Source: Mesorhizobium sp. NZP2298
Lineage (GTDB): Bacteria; Pseudomonadota; Alphaproteobacteria; Rhizobiales; Rhizobiaceae
Direction: 5' to 3'
Length of the DNA: 64,000 nt
Assembly (NCBI RefSeq): GCF_013170825.1
Contig: NZ_CP033365.1
Location: forward strand, 6,646,001 to 6,710,000
The translations under genes were made by a program, and so were the position numbers. The stretch's first letter is position 1, and each line of letters starts with the position of its first letter. Below are positions 32,972 to 46,139 of the stretch, in pieces. Under the pieces are notes generated by a model. The model saw nothing but the letters and a program-made list of their open reading frames with translations. It was not told the origin of the DNA and made no database searches.

Positions 32972-33326
32972 ATCGTGTATTCCTCTGTGGCCAGTGCGAA
33001 CCAGACGGGCCGTAAAGCCGATCCTGTTCATATTTCGTAGAGTTAAACCCAGCAAAAACCAGAATTACCCACCTCGGGGTTGCGGCGCGAAAAGCCATTG
33101 CTCTGTTTGGGAAAGCACCGAACAGGTGCCGGTGAGCTTGAGCGCAACGCGCTGCAAGACGCTCGAGTGCCGAGGAATCTCTCCGACAAGGATACGTCTG
33201 AGCCGCCCAGTATGCCGGCTCGGCAACCACCCGAATGGATCGAAGCCGATCTGCAAAACGGATGGTGAGAGCGTTGGCTCGTTTCCAACCCATCCTGTCT
33301 CACCAGCGCGGACGCCTGGACGGATG
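32972..33326. other. Gap between csp remnant and MFS gene; nothing recognised
   Basis: Partly the upstream region of the csp remnant. No frame with recognisable similarity is seen here on either strand. Confidence 0.45.
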
Positions 33327-34979
33327 TCAACGCCGGAAAAAGAACCGCATCGATTGGTCCCGCTTGCGGCCAGCTCCAGTCGGCCGCTCGATCGCAAGCG
33401 TGGTTCGAGGAGGAAGCTCTCCCAGGTGCAATGCGAGGAGACGCTGGTCCAACTCCTTGTCGGCTGCCGTAAGGCGGTGGTTCAGACGAAGGTAGTCCAT
33501 CCAGGTCGGGGTGCGGAAGGTTTCTGTCCAACGCGAAGGCTGCTGGAGGTCGCGCTGGAGATTCCAGTGTCGCGCACCAACGCCGCTTTGTACTCGCCGC
33601 CGTTCCCGCATCTGCTCCAGGAACGCTTCGACATTTGCTTCGGGTATTGAATATTCGATCTTGGCGACGATCGGCCCGCTTCGGGGCTTCAAATCCAGGG
33701 CAACCTGAGGCGTTTCGAAGCCAAGAGGAGCCTGATCGGAATCTTTCCATTGACGGATGGGCAGCAGGAAGCCGGTGCCAGCGACCAGCACCAGCGCGCC
33801 ACCTGAAAGCTCCAGAGCCGAGCTCAGCGAATAGCTCTCGGCCACCGTACCCCACAGCCAGCTGCCAGCCGCGATGCCGCCGGATGAAAGGGCATAATAG
33901 ATCGAGAGCGTGCGACCAACGACCCACCTTGGACTCGCCAACTGGACGCTTACGTCCAGCCCGGTCCAGGTCACGACCCAGCCCGCGCCGCCGAGCGCCA
34001 GCGCGATAGCCGCCACCGCCACCGAGGGGGTGAAAGCAAGCGATAGACAACAAGCCGCACAGGCGATGCACGACAGTGTCGTCAAACGTTCCTGGGACAG
34101 CCTCCGTCTCAGAATGTTGTTGCAGATGCCGGCGAACAAGGCGCCGGTCCCGAAGCCGGCCATCAGGATGCCGTAAACGACTGGCCCTCCCCCCAGCTGA
34201 TCGCGGGCGACGAGAGGCAAGAGCGCTAGTATAGAGATGCTCGTCAGCCCAAAAAGGGCACCGCGGGCAATTGCTGCCTTGATTTCGGATGACAGGGCAG
34301 TGAAGCGCGCTCCGTCATGGATCGCCGTGGTCAATGGTTCACTCGGCAGCGGTGACGAGCGAACATGCCATTTGCAGCGCCCTATGGTCCACAGCAGCAT
34401 CAGATATGTAAGCGTCGCCACTGCGAAAGCCGTCAAAGGGCCAAAGGAAGCAACGACGACGCCACCGAGAGCGGGACCGATGCTTCGGACGGCGTTATAT
34501 CCGACCGAGATAAGCGTGACGGCGGCCGGAACATCGCGCTTTCGCAGGATATCGCCAACCGACGCGTGCCAGGCGGGGTCGGTGAAAGCGGCGCCTACTC
34601 CGGCCAAACAGCTGAATGCAAGAACCATCCATGGATTGAAAATTCCGAGACCTGCAAGAACAGTCAGCATCGTCGAGGACAATGCTATCACGCACCAGCC
34701 AGCGAACATGAGATTGCGGCGGCTGTAATTGTCCGCTAGGGCGCCGGCGATAATTGACAGGAGGAATGTGGGCAAGGTTGTCGAAGCCTGCACCAAGGCG
34801 ACCATCACATCCGATGTCGAAATGGTCGCCATCAGCCAACTGATGGCAACCATTTGAATCAGCCACCCTAGACTGGATACCTGTGTGGCAATCCAGATCG
34901 GACGGAAAGTTGAATTCTCGAGCGGCGCGAACGTTGCCGATGACACCGGATTAACTTCTTCACGCGCCACCCCGCTCAT
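33327..34979 (-). CDS. MFS transporter (EntS/MFS_3 type) with C-terminal soluble domain
   Basis: 550 residues from the ATG at 34979 (AAGGGAGG precedes it); the open frame extends 17 codons further. The N-terminal ~410 residues form about 12 membrane helices with the MFS loop motif GALADNYSRRN between helices 2 and 3. This is typical of the MFS_3/EntS group of exporters. The last ~130 residues (KIEYSIPEANVEAFLEQM, then GARHWNLQRDLQQPSRWTET) form a soluble alpha/beta domain characteristic of longer members of this group, which sit next to diverse pathways. It is read in the same direction as the gibberellin operon, about 400 bp downstream of idi. A role in gibberellin or precursor export is possible but not shown by the sequence. 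Confidence 0.82.
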   Translation of the reverse strand: MSGVAREEVNPVSSATFAPLENSTFRPIWIATQVSSLGWLIQMVAISWLMATISTSDVMVALVQASTTLPTFLLSIIAGALADNYSRRNLMFAGWCVIALSSTMLTVLAGLGIFNPWMVLAFSCLAGVGAAFTDPAWHASVGDILRKRDVPAAVTLISVGYNAVRSIGPALGGVVVASFGPLTAFAVATLTYLMLLWTIGRCKWHVRSSPLPSEPLTTAIHDGARFTALSSEIKAAIARGALFGLTSISILALLPLVARDQLGGGPVVYGILMAGFGTGALFAGICNNILRRRLSQERLTTLSCIACAACCLSLAFTPSVAVAAIALALGGAGWVVTWTGLDVSVQLASPRWVVGRTLSIYYALSSGGIAAGSWLWGTVAESYSLSSALELSGGALVLVAGTGFLLPIRQWKDSDQAPLGFETPQVALDLKPRSGPIVAKIEYSIPEANVEAFLEQMRERRRVQSGVGARHWNLQRDLQQPSRWTETFRTPTWMDYLRLNHRLTAADKELDQRLLALHLGELPPRTTLAIERPTGAGRKRDQSMRFFFRR

Positions 34980-35030
34980 TGGGCCGAGCCTCCCTTCGCT
35001 GCCAGTTGTATGAGATTTCTCCCCGCCCAC

Positions 35031-35385
35031 GTGCCCATGGAGGAATGGCAGGATCAGGGCATTTTATCTGCGCAACGCAAGTTATTTTTGCCTGGCCGAT
35101 GCTGTGGCAGAACCGAATGCTTCCGGTGGAGCTATCGTTCCGCTATGCGGGACGAGACCGGTTCGATCCTGTCGTTGTCGATCCCCGACCACGTTACAAG
35201 AATCGTCAGTTTGACGATCCTTGGCGTCTCCAACCAAGCCACGTCCTGGGCATCGACTTCCCTTCTGGTGATCACGAGCTCCCGCGCTTTGAACCGCCTC
35301 GCCAAGAGGGATCAATAGTCTATCTTTGGCGTAGGTATTCAGCAGCCTGCTAGGCGCCCGCCGCCACGTGCGGGCGACGCCGGCA
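35031..35385. other. Gap between MFS gene and idi; nothing recognised
   Basis: Frames are open in parts on both strands, but none has a signature I recognise. It marks a sharp base-composition boundary: sequence to the right is much richer in G+C. Confidence 0.45.
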
Positions 35386-36441
35386 TCAACCGGCGGGCAG
35401 ATGCGCCGGGGGCAACAACCGCGCCTGACGCAACGCCGCCAGATCAGCCGAGCCGGTGCAGAAGCAGGCAACGGCCAACTGGCGGATGACGATCTCGAAA
35501 TGCGCGACAACCGCCTCGGTGGACACCGTCGCCGCGCGCAGCACGCCGGCCGCCTGGCCGGCGATGTCCGCGCCCAGGCGGATGGCCTTGGCCACGTCGA
35601 CGCCGTCGCGGATCCCGCCCGACGCGATCAGCTTCACAGTTGGCAGCGCCCGACGTACCGCCTGCACGCTGGCCGGGGTCGGAATCCCCCAGTCGGCGAA
35701 CGCCATCGCCACTGCACGGTCGGCGGCATCGCGGGCGCGCTCGCCCTCCACCGCGGCCCAACTGGTGCCGCCGGCGCCGGCGACATCGATGACCGCCACG
35801 CCCGCCTTGACGAGCGCGCAGGCCACCGAGGCGGACAGGCCCGACCCCACTTCCTTGGCCACAATCGGCACGTCCACGCTGCGCGCGGCGCGAGCGATCT
35901 GCGCCAGGACGCCGCGCCAGTCGCGGTCGCCCTCCGGCTGTACCGCTTCCTGCAGCGCATTGAGATGGACGATGAGTCCATCGGCCTCCAGCGCATCCAC
36001 CGCCCGGCGCGCCAGGTCCAGGCCGTCGGCCTCGCGCAGTTGCGCGGCGCCGATATTAGCCAGCAAGGGAATGTCTGGGGCCATGCGGCGCAGCGCGCGC
36101 GTCAGCCCCTGGGAGTTGCGGGATTGCAGGCTCACGCGCTGCGAACCGACGCACATGGCGATCCCCAAGGCTTGTGCTGCCTCGCTCAGATGCCGGTTGA
36201 TGGCCTCGGCGCGTGGCACGCCGCCGGTCATGGAGCTGATCAGCAGCGGCGCGCGCATGGTCTTGCCCAGCAGCGAGGCGCGCAGGTCGATCTGCGTCAG
36301 GTCCAACTCGGGCAATGCGCAGTGTTCGAAACGGATGTACTCCCAGCCGGCGGCGACCGTGGCCGGCGCCGTTCGCCGATCCAGCACGATGTCCAGATGG
36401 TCGTCCTTGCGCCGGCTCGGGATGTTGTCGCTATCGCTCAT
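35386..36441 (-). CDS. idi: Type II isopentenyl-diphosphate isomerase
   Basis: FMN- and NAD(P)H-dependent enzyme that interconverts IPP and DMAPP and so feeds diterpenoid precursor supply; 351 residues. Landmarks are [12 protein letters not shown] near the start, [30 protein letters not shown] (with the catalytic Gln), KEVGSGLS and the phosphate-binding IASGGIRDG. The ATG at 36441 has GGAG 8 nt upstream; the frame is open 22 codons further. It is the last gene of the gibberellin operon; idi is present in only some rhizobial versions. Confidence 0.93.
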   Translation of the reverse strand: MSDSDNIPSRRKDDHLDIVLDRRTAPATVAAGWEYIRFEHCALPELDLTQIDLRASLLGKTMRAPLLISSMTGGVPRAEAINRHLSEAAQALGIAMCVGSQRVSLQSRNSQGLTRALRRMAPDIPLLANIGAAQLREADGLDLARRAVDALEADGLIVHLNALQEAVQPEGDRDWRGVLAQIARAARSVDVPIVAKEVGSGLSASVACALVKAGVAVIDVAGAGGTSWAAVEGERARDAADRAVAMAFADWGIPTPASVQAVRRALPTVKLIASGGIRDGVDVAKAIRLGADIAGQAAGVLRAATVSTEAVVAHFEIVIRQLAVACFCTGSADLAALRQARLLPPAHLPAG

Positions 36442-36525
36442 GCTCGCTCCATCCGTGGCATCGGGGGACGGCGTTGCATCGGATCGGACCGACGGCAGCG
36501 CGCGCACGCAGCCGCATCCCGCCGT

Positions 36526-38975
<2,450 letters not shown>

Positions 38976-39285
38976 GCGGTATGTTCCTTCTGCAGACAGT
39001 TGACGGGAACCAGGATCGGGCAGACGCCGCGCACGTCGCCGCAGGTCCGTCGCGGCCCGGCGCACGGGCAGCGCCGGACGGCCGCCCTGCTCCGGCGCGG
39101 CGACGCGCCCCATGCTGGGGCCGGTCCGCCGCATAGGCTTGCGCGCGGCGCGCCGCGTACGCCGCGGCTGTGCTGAGCAACCGCTGCGATCGCCGCCGCC
39201 GACTTGGACACAGTGCAGCATGCATCGCTCACGCCGGCCGATCGATCGCAGCGGCACAGGGGCGACTCCATGCGGACGGGCGCGC

Positions 39286-40260
39286 TCATGCGCATGGCGC
39301 GTGCTTGAACAGATACGCGTTGGCCCGCTGCAGCATCTGCGCCAACCGTTCCGCACGCGTTCCCAGCGGGGCGATGGCCTCCCCGGCGTCGCGCAACAGA
39401 TCCAGCGCCAACTGGCGCGCTGCCTGCAGCCCCATGATCGACGCACAGGTCGGCTTCTGCGCCGCCGCGTCCTTGCCGGGGGTCTTGCCCAACGTCGCGG
39501 TATCCGCTGTCGCGTCGAGAATGTCGTCGACCACCTGCAACGCCAGGCCGAAACAGGCGGAGTAGCGATCGAGCGCACAGTACAGCGCAGCGTGGGCGGC
39601 ATCCTCCGCGATGGCGCATAGCGCGCCCATGCGAACGGACGCGCGCACTAGTGCTCCGCTCTTCATCCGGTGCATCGCCACGATCCTGTCCAGCTCGACG
39701 TGCTTTCCTACCAGCGACAGATCCATGGCCTGCCCGCCTGCGGCACCCTCGGCGGACACCGCCTGCGCCAGTTCGCGCACGAGCGCGATACGGTTGTCGC
39801 CCGGCGCATCCAGGCTCGCCAGGGTCAGGAAGGCGTGCGCCTGCAGCGCATCGCCGACCAGGATCGCAGTGGCTTCGCCGAACTTGACGTGCACGGTCGG
39901 AAGGCCGCGGCGAAGCACGTCATCGTCCATTGCGGGCAGGTCGTCGTGGACCAGGGTACAGGCGTGCATCATCTCGATGGCGGCGCCAACATCGTCGAGC
40001 ATGGGCGCCGGCGTGTCGGCCAGTGCGCCGGTAGCCAGACAGAGCAAGGCGCGGGTGCGCTTTCCGCCATGCAAGGTGGCGTAGCGCATCGCCGCCATCA
40101 GCTCGGTCTCACCGTCGTCTTCGGCGCAGAGAAGACGCGCCAGCGCCTGTTCGACCCGCCTTGCGCCGTCCTGCATCCAGATCTCCGGCGGCAGCCTGCC
40201 GGATGCGCCACGCGCCTGCGCGTCGTCGTGTAGCGTGGAATCGGTCTGCATGTCGTTCAT
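39286..40260 (-). CDS. ggps: Geranylgeranyl diphosphate synthase
   Basis: Trans-isoprenyl diphosphate synthase, 324 residues, supplying the C20 substrate for Cps. First Asp-rich motif DDLPAMDDD (DDx4D, as usual in bacteria), second VVDDILD, plus GGKRTRALLCLA and the GQAMDL block. The ATG at 40260 has AAGGAC just upstream; another Met three codons in is possible. About 310 bp separate its stop from the cps start, the largest gap inside this operon. Confidence 0.93.
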   Translation of the reverse strand: MNDMQTDSTLHDDAQARGASGRLPPEIWMQDGARRVEQALARLLCAEDDGETELMAAMRYATLHGGKRTRALLCLATGALADTPAPMLDDVGAAIEMMHACTLVHDDLPAMDDDVLRRGLPTVHVKFGEATAILVGDALQAHAFLTLASLDAPGDNRIALVRELAQAVSAEGAAGGQAMDLSLVGKHVELDRIVAMHRMKSGALVRASVRMGALCAIAEDAAHAALYCALDRYSACFGLALQVVDDILDATADTATLGKTPGKDAAAQKPTCASIMGLQAARQLALDLLRDAGEAIAPLGTRAERLAQMLQRANAYLFKHAPCA

Positions 40261-40401
40261 GTCCTTGTACCTGGCACGGCCACGGCGAGCGTCCGAGCCG
40301 CCGCGGTGTTGGCGGCGTCGCACCGAGCGCGCGCGCCAAGTGCAGCATTGCCGCGCGTCGCCGGCGCAGCTGCCTCGCCACACGGGGCATGCGATGCCAG
40401 C

Positions 40402-41745
40402 TCATGAGAATCCGATGCGGATTTTCATGGACGGATGTGCGGTCGGGAAATAGCGCCGACCTTTTTCGACGGCGCTCAGCAACCGCGGCCGCACCCCGGC
40501 CTTGTGCATGGTCAGTGCCAAGGCGATGCAGAACTGCACCATTTCCAGCCATACCAGGTGGTAACCGATGCAGACGTGTGGGCCGGTACCGAACTGCAGC
40601 ATGTCCACCGGCCGGATCGGCTCCGTGCGTTGCAGCCACCGTGCCAGGCGGAACTGATCAGGCGCCTCGTGCAGCAGCGCAGAGGTCGAGAAATGCAGCA
40701 GCGGGATGCACAGAGGGGTGCCCGCAGGAATGCGCCGTTGGCCGAGTTGCAATTCCTGCAGCGCGCGACGCGGCAGGAGCGTGGTCGCCGGATGCACGCG
40801 CAGCGTCTCGCGGAACAGCGCCTCGGCGACCGGACACTGCGTCAGGTCCGCGTGCCGGGTCGGCACCGCGCCCACGCGTTGCGCCTCCTCGACCAGGGCG
40901 TCCCAAAGCCCAGGCTGCCGCGCCAGCTCGATCACCATCCAGGCCATCGTCGAGGCGGTGGTGTCGTGACCGGCAAGCAGCAGCAGGCGGATATTGGCGA
41001 CCAGGACGTCGTCGGAGAGCGCATCGTCGCCGCGATCGAAGGCGCTCACCATGTCATTGATCAACCCAGTGCGCGCGGCATGTGCGCGCGCGTCGCGGAC
41101 GAACTGGCGCAACTGCGCGTCGATCCAGTCGCGGGCGGCGCGGCCGCGCCGCAAGGGCAGTCCGGGCAGGTCGACCGGGGGCGCGACGATCAACTGCAGC
41201 AGTTGCCGGTATTTGCGATGCCATCCCGGCAGGTCCTGCGCTGGGATTCCCATGAGGCTGAAGATGAGCTTGAGCATCAGGTCGCCGGTTTCGCGCAGGA
41301 TGGTTACGTCGCCGCGGTCGCGCCACGCCTGCACCCGCGCCTGGATGACGGGCGCGAACAGGTTGCCGATGCCGGCCTGGGTCAGCCCCTTGGGCAGGAA
41401 CGCCGCCTTGATCGCGTCGCGCGCCTGCCGGTGCGCGCCGCCGTCCTGGGCGACCAACGTTCCGCCAAGCAATTCGGGCGCGATCTCTTCGATCAGCGCC
41501 GAGGACACGTCCTTGTGCCGGAGCAGTGCAAACGCATCCGGATCCACGCAGGTCATCAGGTGTCCGGCAGGGCCGAAATCCAGCCAGAAGTGGCTGCCCA
41601 ACGTCCGTTCCGCGCGCCGCAGCAGGCGCGGCAGGTCGCATACGATGGCGGGAAGATGTCCGACCAGGGGGAAAGCGCCGGGCACGACCGGGATGTCGTC
41701 CCGCAGCCGGTGCCGACGGTCCAGCGGGTTGAGCAGCATGTCCAT
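40402..41745 (-). CDS. cyp117: Cytochrome P450 CYP117, ent-kaurene oxidase
   Basis: 447 residues; in rhizobial gibberellin operons CYP117 oxidises ent-kaurene to ent-kaurenoic acid. The oxygen-binding I helix reads LLLAGHDTTAS, the ExxR is in ALFRETLRVHP, and the haem-binding loop is FGTGPHVCIG near residue 390. The ATG at 41745 overlaps the Fd-SDR stop by 1 nt (TGATG). The protein is soluble, without a membrane anchor. Confidence 0.93.
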   Translation of the reverse strand: MDMLLNPLDRRHRLRDDIPVVPGAFPLVGHLPAIVCDLPRLLRRAERTLGSHFWLDFGPAGHLMTCVDPDAFALLRHKDVSSALIEEIAPELLGGTLVAQDGGAHRQARDAIKAAFLPKGLTQAGIGNLFAPVIQARVQAWRDRGDVTILRETGDLMLKLIFSLMGIPAQDLPGWHRKYRQLLQLIVAPPVDLPGLPLRRGRAARDWIDAQLRQFVRDARAHAARTGLINDMVSAFDRGDDALSDDVLVANIRLLLLAGHDTTASTMAWMVIELARQPGLWDALVEEAQRVGAVPTRHADLTQCPVAEALFRETLRVHPATTLLPRRALQELQLGQRRIPAGTPLCIPLLHFSTSALLHEAPDQFRLARWLQRTEPIRPVDMLQFGTGPHVCIGYHLVWLEMVQFCIALALTMHKAGVRPRLLSAVEKGRRYFPTAHPSMKIRIGFS

Positions 41746-42869
41746 CAGCAGCGCGGCCCCGCGGCCGCTTTGGCGGTGTCGCCGGCAGGCCGCGCGGCGC
41801 GGCTGTTGCCACCGTCGGCGTACGTCGGCACATGCGCCAGCATGCCGCCGTCGATGCACAGGACCTGGCCGGTGATGAACGCAGCATCGTCGGAGAGCAG
41901 GAACGCCACCAGCGCGGCCACGTCCTCGGGGCGGCCGACGCGCTGCAGGAGTTGGTGCCGGCTCAGATGCCGTTGCATGCACTCGTCCAGCTTGGCGAGG
42001 AGACGCTCGGTCATGATGAGACCCGGCGCAACCGCGTTGCAGCGGATCTGCGCATGACCGTACTGGGTGGCGAGCGAGGCCGACAGCATGTTCATCGCCG
42101 CCTTCGACGCGGCGTAGGACGTCTGCGCGGTGTCACCGCTGAGCCCCTGGCACGACGACATGTTGACGATCGCGCCACCGCCGCGGGCGATCATTCGTGG
42201 GATGGCCTGCCGGCAGCAGAGCAGCGTGCCGCGCAGATTGGTCGCCATGGTCTGATCCCAGACCGCCAGGTCCAGGTCGAGGATCGTGCGGTCGCGCGGT
42301 GTCAGATGCATGGCGCTCGCGTTGTTCACCAGCAGGTCGACCCCACCGAAGTGCCGCTCCGCCGTCTCGAACAGCGCTGCCACCGCCTGCGCATCGGCGA
42401 TGTCCATGGCCAGGGCCAGCGCGTGGCCCGCTTCGGCCGCGATCTGCGCGGTGCAGGCGACGGCCGCCGAGCCATCAATGTCGGCCACCACCACTCTGCC
42501 GCCCTCGCGCGCGATGGCGAGGGCGCATGCCTTGCCGATGCCGGCGCCGGCGCCGGTCACCACGGCCACCTTGCCTTCAAACCGTCCTCCTGGGTTGCGT
42601 TGGTCTTTCGCGGCATGCCGCTCAGCCTGCGCCGGAGAAGGCGCAGGGTCGGCGCTGGCGCGCTCGCCAGCGTCGCTTTCGATGACCCGAATGGCGGCGA
42701 CCGGACACTGGCTGGCCGCGAGCCGCGCGGCGGCGTGCAGCGCCTGCGGGACCGTCGCCACGCACACTTCCGCCACGCCGTCCGGTTCGCGCTGGCGAAA
42801 GGTGCCCGGCAGCGTCAGCACACACTGCCCGGTGGTTCCGCATAGATCCTGATCGATCACGACGCGCAT
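41745..42869 (-). CDS. fd-sdr: Fused ferredoxin-short-chain dehydrogenase of the gibberellin operon
   Basis: One uninterrupted frame of 374 residues holds two proteins that are separate genes in other versions of this operon. Residues 1-65 are a 3Fe-4S-type ferredoxin with Cys in DLCGTTGQCV and SQCPVAAI, which should feed electrons to the operon's P450s. A ~35-residue Ala/Pro-rich linker leads into an SDR domain: cofactor motif VTGAGAGIGKA, NNAS, Ser in NMSSCQG, and the catalytic SYAASK. The SDR is thought to act at an oxidation step toward GA9. I start at the ATG at 42869, one base after the cyp114 stop; the frame upstream is shadow of cyp114. Confidence 0.9.
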   Translation of the reverse strand: MRVVIDQDLCGTTGQCVLTLPGTFRQREPDGVAEVCVATVPQALHAAARLAASQCPVAAIRVIESDAGERASADPAPSPAQAERHAAKDQRNPGGRFEGKVAVVTGAGAGIGKACALAIAREGGRVVVADIDGSAAVACTAQIAAEAGHALALAMDIADAQAVAALFETAERHFGGVDLLVNNASAMHLTPRDRTILDLDLAVWDQTMATNLRGTLLCCRQAIPRMIARGGGAIVNMSSCQGLSGDTAQTSYAASKAAMNMLSASLATQYGHAQIRCNAVAPGLIMTERLLAKLDECMQRHLSRHQLLQRVGRPEDVAALVAFLLSDDAAFITGQVLCIDGGMLAHVPTYADGGNSRAARPAGDTAKAAAGPRC

Positions 42870-42870
42870 C

Positions 42871-44160
42871 TCAGCCCCCCTGAGCATGCAGTCGCACCGG
42901 CAGCGCGCGGAACGTCCTGAGGAACGCGGATGGCTCCCGGGTCGGCTGCTCGGCCAATGCCAGCGTGGGGAAGCGCGCCTCGATCCGCGGCAGGCTCTCG
43001 GCCAACTGCACCCGGGCCAGTTGCGCACCGAGGCAGAAGTGGATGCCGTGGCCAAAGCTCAGCATGATCTTCCCGTCGGTCGACATGCCAGGAGTGGTGC
43101 CGTAGAACCGCGCGGGATCGAAGCGGTCGGGATCGGAGAAGGCGTCCGGGTCGCGATTGCCGGCCGCGATCAGCACGCGCACGTCCGCGTTCTTCGGGAT
43201 CACCACGCCGCCCAGTTCGATGTCGCGCTGGGCGATACGCGGAATGGAGCTGAACATGGCAGGCGCGTCGCAGCGCAGGACTTCTTCGACGAATGCCTTC
43301 ACCCCCACGGCGTCTCCCTGCAGCCAGTGCCGCTGTTCGGGATACGCCAGCATCGCTAGGACCGCATGGTCGATGGTCGCAGCAGTGGTGGCGAAGCCGC
43401 CCAGCAGCATGCCCCACAGCATGCTGATCAACTCCGCATCCGACAGCGTGTCGGCATCGTCGTCGTGTGCGCCGACCATCATCGACACGATGTCGTTGCG
43501 GGGATCGGTGCGCTTGCGCTGTATGAGGTCGCCGAAGTAGGCCTGCACCCTGGCGCTGGCCGCGTCCGCCGCGGCGAGCTGAGGATCGCTGGCGTGTGGG
43601 CTCAGGCCTTCCAGAATGGCGCCGATGCCGGCGGCGAGCCCGAACATGTCATCCTGGGGCATGCCGAACAGTTCGGCGAAGACCAGAATGGGCACAGCCA
43701 GCGCGAATTCCCAATGCAGGTCCACCGCCTCCCCGCGCTCCAGCGCGGGCGCCATGCCGTCCAGGCGCGCTGCGACGATGCGTGCGATGCTCGGCCGCAG
43801 GTTGTCGATCTGGCGTATGGTGAAATCGCGCGAGATCAGCCGGCGCAGACGCGTATGCGTCGGTGGTTCCTTCATCGCTAGCGTGGACGCGAGGAGATTG
43901 AGTGACAGGCTGGTCTCCGCACGCGGGAAATAGCGCGCCAGTTCGCCCGGCGCCGGTCCCCGAAACACATCGCCCGTGGCCTTGAGCGCCCAGTAGATGT
44001 CGGCGTGGCGGCTCAACAGAAAGAGGCCCGACGCCGCACGATGCACCGGATCGTGCTCGCGCAACCACCGCATGAACGTATACGGGTCTTGGATACACGC
44101 TGGCGACGCAAGTTCGGCGAAGGCGTCCCGGCATGCTGCCGTGGTTTCTTGCACGTCCAT
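42871..44160 (-). CDS. cyp114: Cytochrome P450 CYP114
   Basis: 429 residues. In rhizobia CYP114 carries out the B-ring contraction, converting ent-7-hydroxykaurenoic acid to GA12-aldehyde, with the operon ferredoxin as partner. The I helix reads [12 protein letters not shown], the Exx[10 protein letters not shown], and the haem loop [10 protein letters not shown] near residue 375. It follows cyp112 after 94 bp and precedes the ferredoxin-SDR gene by 1 bp. Confidence 0.93.
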   Translation of the reverse strand: MDVQETTAACRDAFAELASPACIQDPYTFMRWLREHDPVHRAASGLFLLSRHADIYWALKATGDVFRGPAPGELARYFPRAETSLSLNLLASTLAMKEPPTHTRLRRLISRDFTIRQIDNLRPSIARIVAARLDGMAPALERGEAVDLHWEFALAVPILVFAELFGMPQDDMFGLAAGIGAILEGLSPHASDPQLAAADAASARVQAYFGDLIQRKRTDPRNDIVSMMVGAHDDDADTLSDAELISMLWGMLLGGFATTAATIDHAVLAMLAYPEQRHWLQGDAVGVKAFVEEVLRCDAPAMFSSIPRIAQRDIELGGVVIPKNADVRVLIAAGNRDPDAFSDPDRFDPARFYGTTPGMSTDGKIMLSFGHGIHFCLGAQLARVQLAESLPRIEARFPTLALAEQPTREPSAFLRTFRALPVRLHAQGG

Positions 44161-44254
44161 CTTGGTTACCTGTTGGCTGGCTGATCTGACCGGCGCGCGC
44201 TGGGCGCGCCGGCAAATTGCGGAGAAGACCGCGATTCCGGGCGGCGTCCGCGCA

Positions 44255-45457
44255 TCACCAGAGCACCGGGAACTCGTCGAACCCGCCAGTGATGATCTCC
44301 TTGCGCAACTTCAGTTCTTCGGGCGCCACGGCCAGGCGCAGCGCGGGAAAGCGCTGGAAGATCGAACCGACCACCACCTTGAGTTCCAGCCTGGCCAGCG
44401 CCATGCCGATGCAGTAGTGCGGCCCGTGGGAGAACGCCAAGTGCGGATTTTCGTCGCGTCCGATGTCGAAGATTTCCGGGTCGTCAAAATGGCGCGGATC
44501 GAACGACGTCGCCGGCAGGCCGATCAGCACCTTGCTCTCTGCGGGAATATGCACGCCCGCGATAGTCACGTCGGTCCTCGGATAGCGCATGATGCCGTCC
44601 CAGCCCGCGCCCGGCGGGTACATGCGCAGGATTTCCTCCACCGCCTTGTCCACCAGGGATGGATCGCCGACTAGCCGTTCGCGCTGTTGCGGATGGCGTA
44701 ACATGGCCAGCAGGCCGAATTCGATCTGCGCGACGGTGCTCTCGTGTCCCGCCACCAGCATGCCCGTCGCCAGGCCGATCGCCTCTTCCTCCGTCGCCTT
44801 GCCCTGGCCGACCGCCGCGAGCAGATCCGTCAGCAGGTTGTCGCCCGGATCCTGGCGCTTGTCCCACATCTTGCCGCGAATGTAAGCGCGCAGTTCTTCC
44901 CAGGCCAGGCGCGACGCGCTGCGCGGGCCGCTTTCATGCTGATGCGTCATCACCTCGTCGGACAGCCCGGCGAAAAAGGCGTGATCCTCGTAAGGCACGC
45001 CCATCAGCGCGCTGATGACCATAGCCGGCAGCGGAAAGGAGAGGTGGCGCTTCAGGTCGGCGGGCTGGGGCTGGGCCGCCAGCGTCTCGAACAGCTGAGC
45101 GGCGATCGCCTCGACCTGCTGCGCGAGCAGCTTCACCCTGCGGTTGCTGAAGGCAGGCGCCACGATCGTGCGTAACCGGGCATGCTCGCCCCCCTCATGC
45201 GAGACCAGCCACCCCGGCGAACCGAGAATCACCGAATCCGGCGTGAATGCCGCCGGCGGCATTCCCGCGGGCCGGAACGCCGCGTCGGACAGCGCCGCCT
45301 TGGCCTCGTCGTAGCCTGTCACCCACCAGCCTTCGTGCCCGGACGGGAAGCGTACGCGGTGGATCGGACCGTTGGCGCGTAGCGCCAACATCTCAGGCGA
45401 GGGCTCGATGTGATCGACGCGCCACATCGGCAGCGTCGGCAAGGGTTGTTCGGACAT
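44255..45457 (-). CDS. cyp112: Cytochrome P450 CYP112
   Basis: 400 residues; in rhizobia CYP112 oxidises C-20 of GA12 to give GA9. I helix [12 protein letters not shown], ExxR in EEILRMYPP, haem loop [10 protein letters not shown] near residue 345. The ATG at 45457 is the first complete gene of the gibberellin operon, preceded by a moderate ribosome site. Upstream there is no intact cyp115, only a short in-frame tail ending at 45515. Confidence 0.93.
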   Translation of the reverse strand: MSEQPLPTLPMWRVDHIEPSPEMLALRANGPIHRVRFPSGHEGWWVTGYDEAKAALSDAAFRPAGMPPAAFTPDSVILGSPGWLVSHEGGEHARLRTIVAPAFSNRRVKLLAQQVEAIAAQLFETLAAQPQPADLKRHLSFPLPAMVISALMGVPYEDHAFFAGLSDEVMTHQHESGPRSASRLAWEELRAYIRGKMWDKRQDPGDNLLTDLLAAVGQGKATEEEAIGLATGMLVAGHESTVAQIEFGLLAMLRHPQQRERLVGDPSLVDKAVEEILRMYPPGAGWDGIMRYPRTDVTIAGVHIPAESKVLIGLPATSFDPRHFDDPEIFDIGRDENPHLAFSHGPHYCIGMALARLELKVVVGSIFQRFPALRLAVAPEELKLRKEIITGGFDEFPVLW

Positions 45458-45514
45458 GGTGGCACTTCACTCTCTAAGCGATGGAAGGGCGGAAGGCGCT
45501 GCGGCAGCGAATGA

Positions 45515-45605
45515 TTAAGACGGCACGTAGACGTCCTCCGGGGAGTAGCCCGACTCGATGTCAAGATCGGCCAACGTGTAACTGTCTAGGCATACCGCGC
45601 GGCGA
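45515..45605 (-). pseudogene. Short orphan coding tail at the head of the gibberellin operon (possible cyp115 remnant)
   Basis: A frame reading LDSYTLADLDIESGYSPEDV and three more residues ends in TAA about 57 bp before cyp112. Only ~30 codons exist before unrelated sequence begins. Many alpha-rhizobial operons retain just a relic of cyp115 at this place; I cannot confirm homology from this fragment alone. Confidence 0.35.
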
Positions 45606-46139
45606 GATGCAGAACTTTAAGGCGAGTGTGGTGGGCCCTTGAGTCGCAGCCGGCCATCAAGATTTCCTGCGCAAGTGTCCACAAGGTTGGCAGCCTGTTT
45701 GGGTACGGGCGGTTTCGCCAAGGCCCCCTTGCCATAGGATGCTATCTGATGCGGATTTGACATTATGCTTTTCTTTCTTCGTTCCATCGATCGCGGTGTC
45801 ATCCACGAAATGAAGATCGGTCGTCGGCTCCCGGCTCCCAACGAAGGAGTTTCAAAACTCGTGCCAATTTGGCCGACCCAGCAGAAGAAAAACATTGTGA
45901 TTACTTTTCAGGGGATTAGCCCGAGGCAGACAAGAGCTCGATGAAATAGCCCGGTGTCGCGGACCCAACAAAGGCGACAAAACAGTGTCGGATAGTATAC
46001 GGTCGTCAGACGCCAGACCGGCGACACCTTCTTTATTAGTTGTCCTGTCGTGGAATGATGGCAGGCGACCTGACCGTATTGACCCATGGGAGGGCTCCTG
46101 GCTGGCTCAGGGGTCACGTGCTTGCCAAGGGGCGCGCTC
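45606..46139. other. Stretch left of the Tn3 remnant; no intact gene
   Basis: A minus-strand frame at 45617-45895 is open for 92 codons (middle part MSNPHQIASYGKGALAKPP) but I do not recognise a family. It may be a transposase scrap. Nothing else is supported. Confidence 0.4.

Noticed and set aside
40435..42057. 540-codon plus-strand frame across cyp117 and fd-sdr
   Set aside because: Antisense shadow; the minus strand has haem-binding and SDR motifs.
45617..45895. Minus-strand frame of 92 codons as a transposase
   Set aside because: No recognisable transposase motif; left as unassigned.
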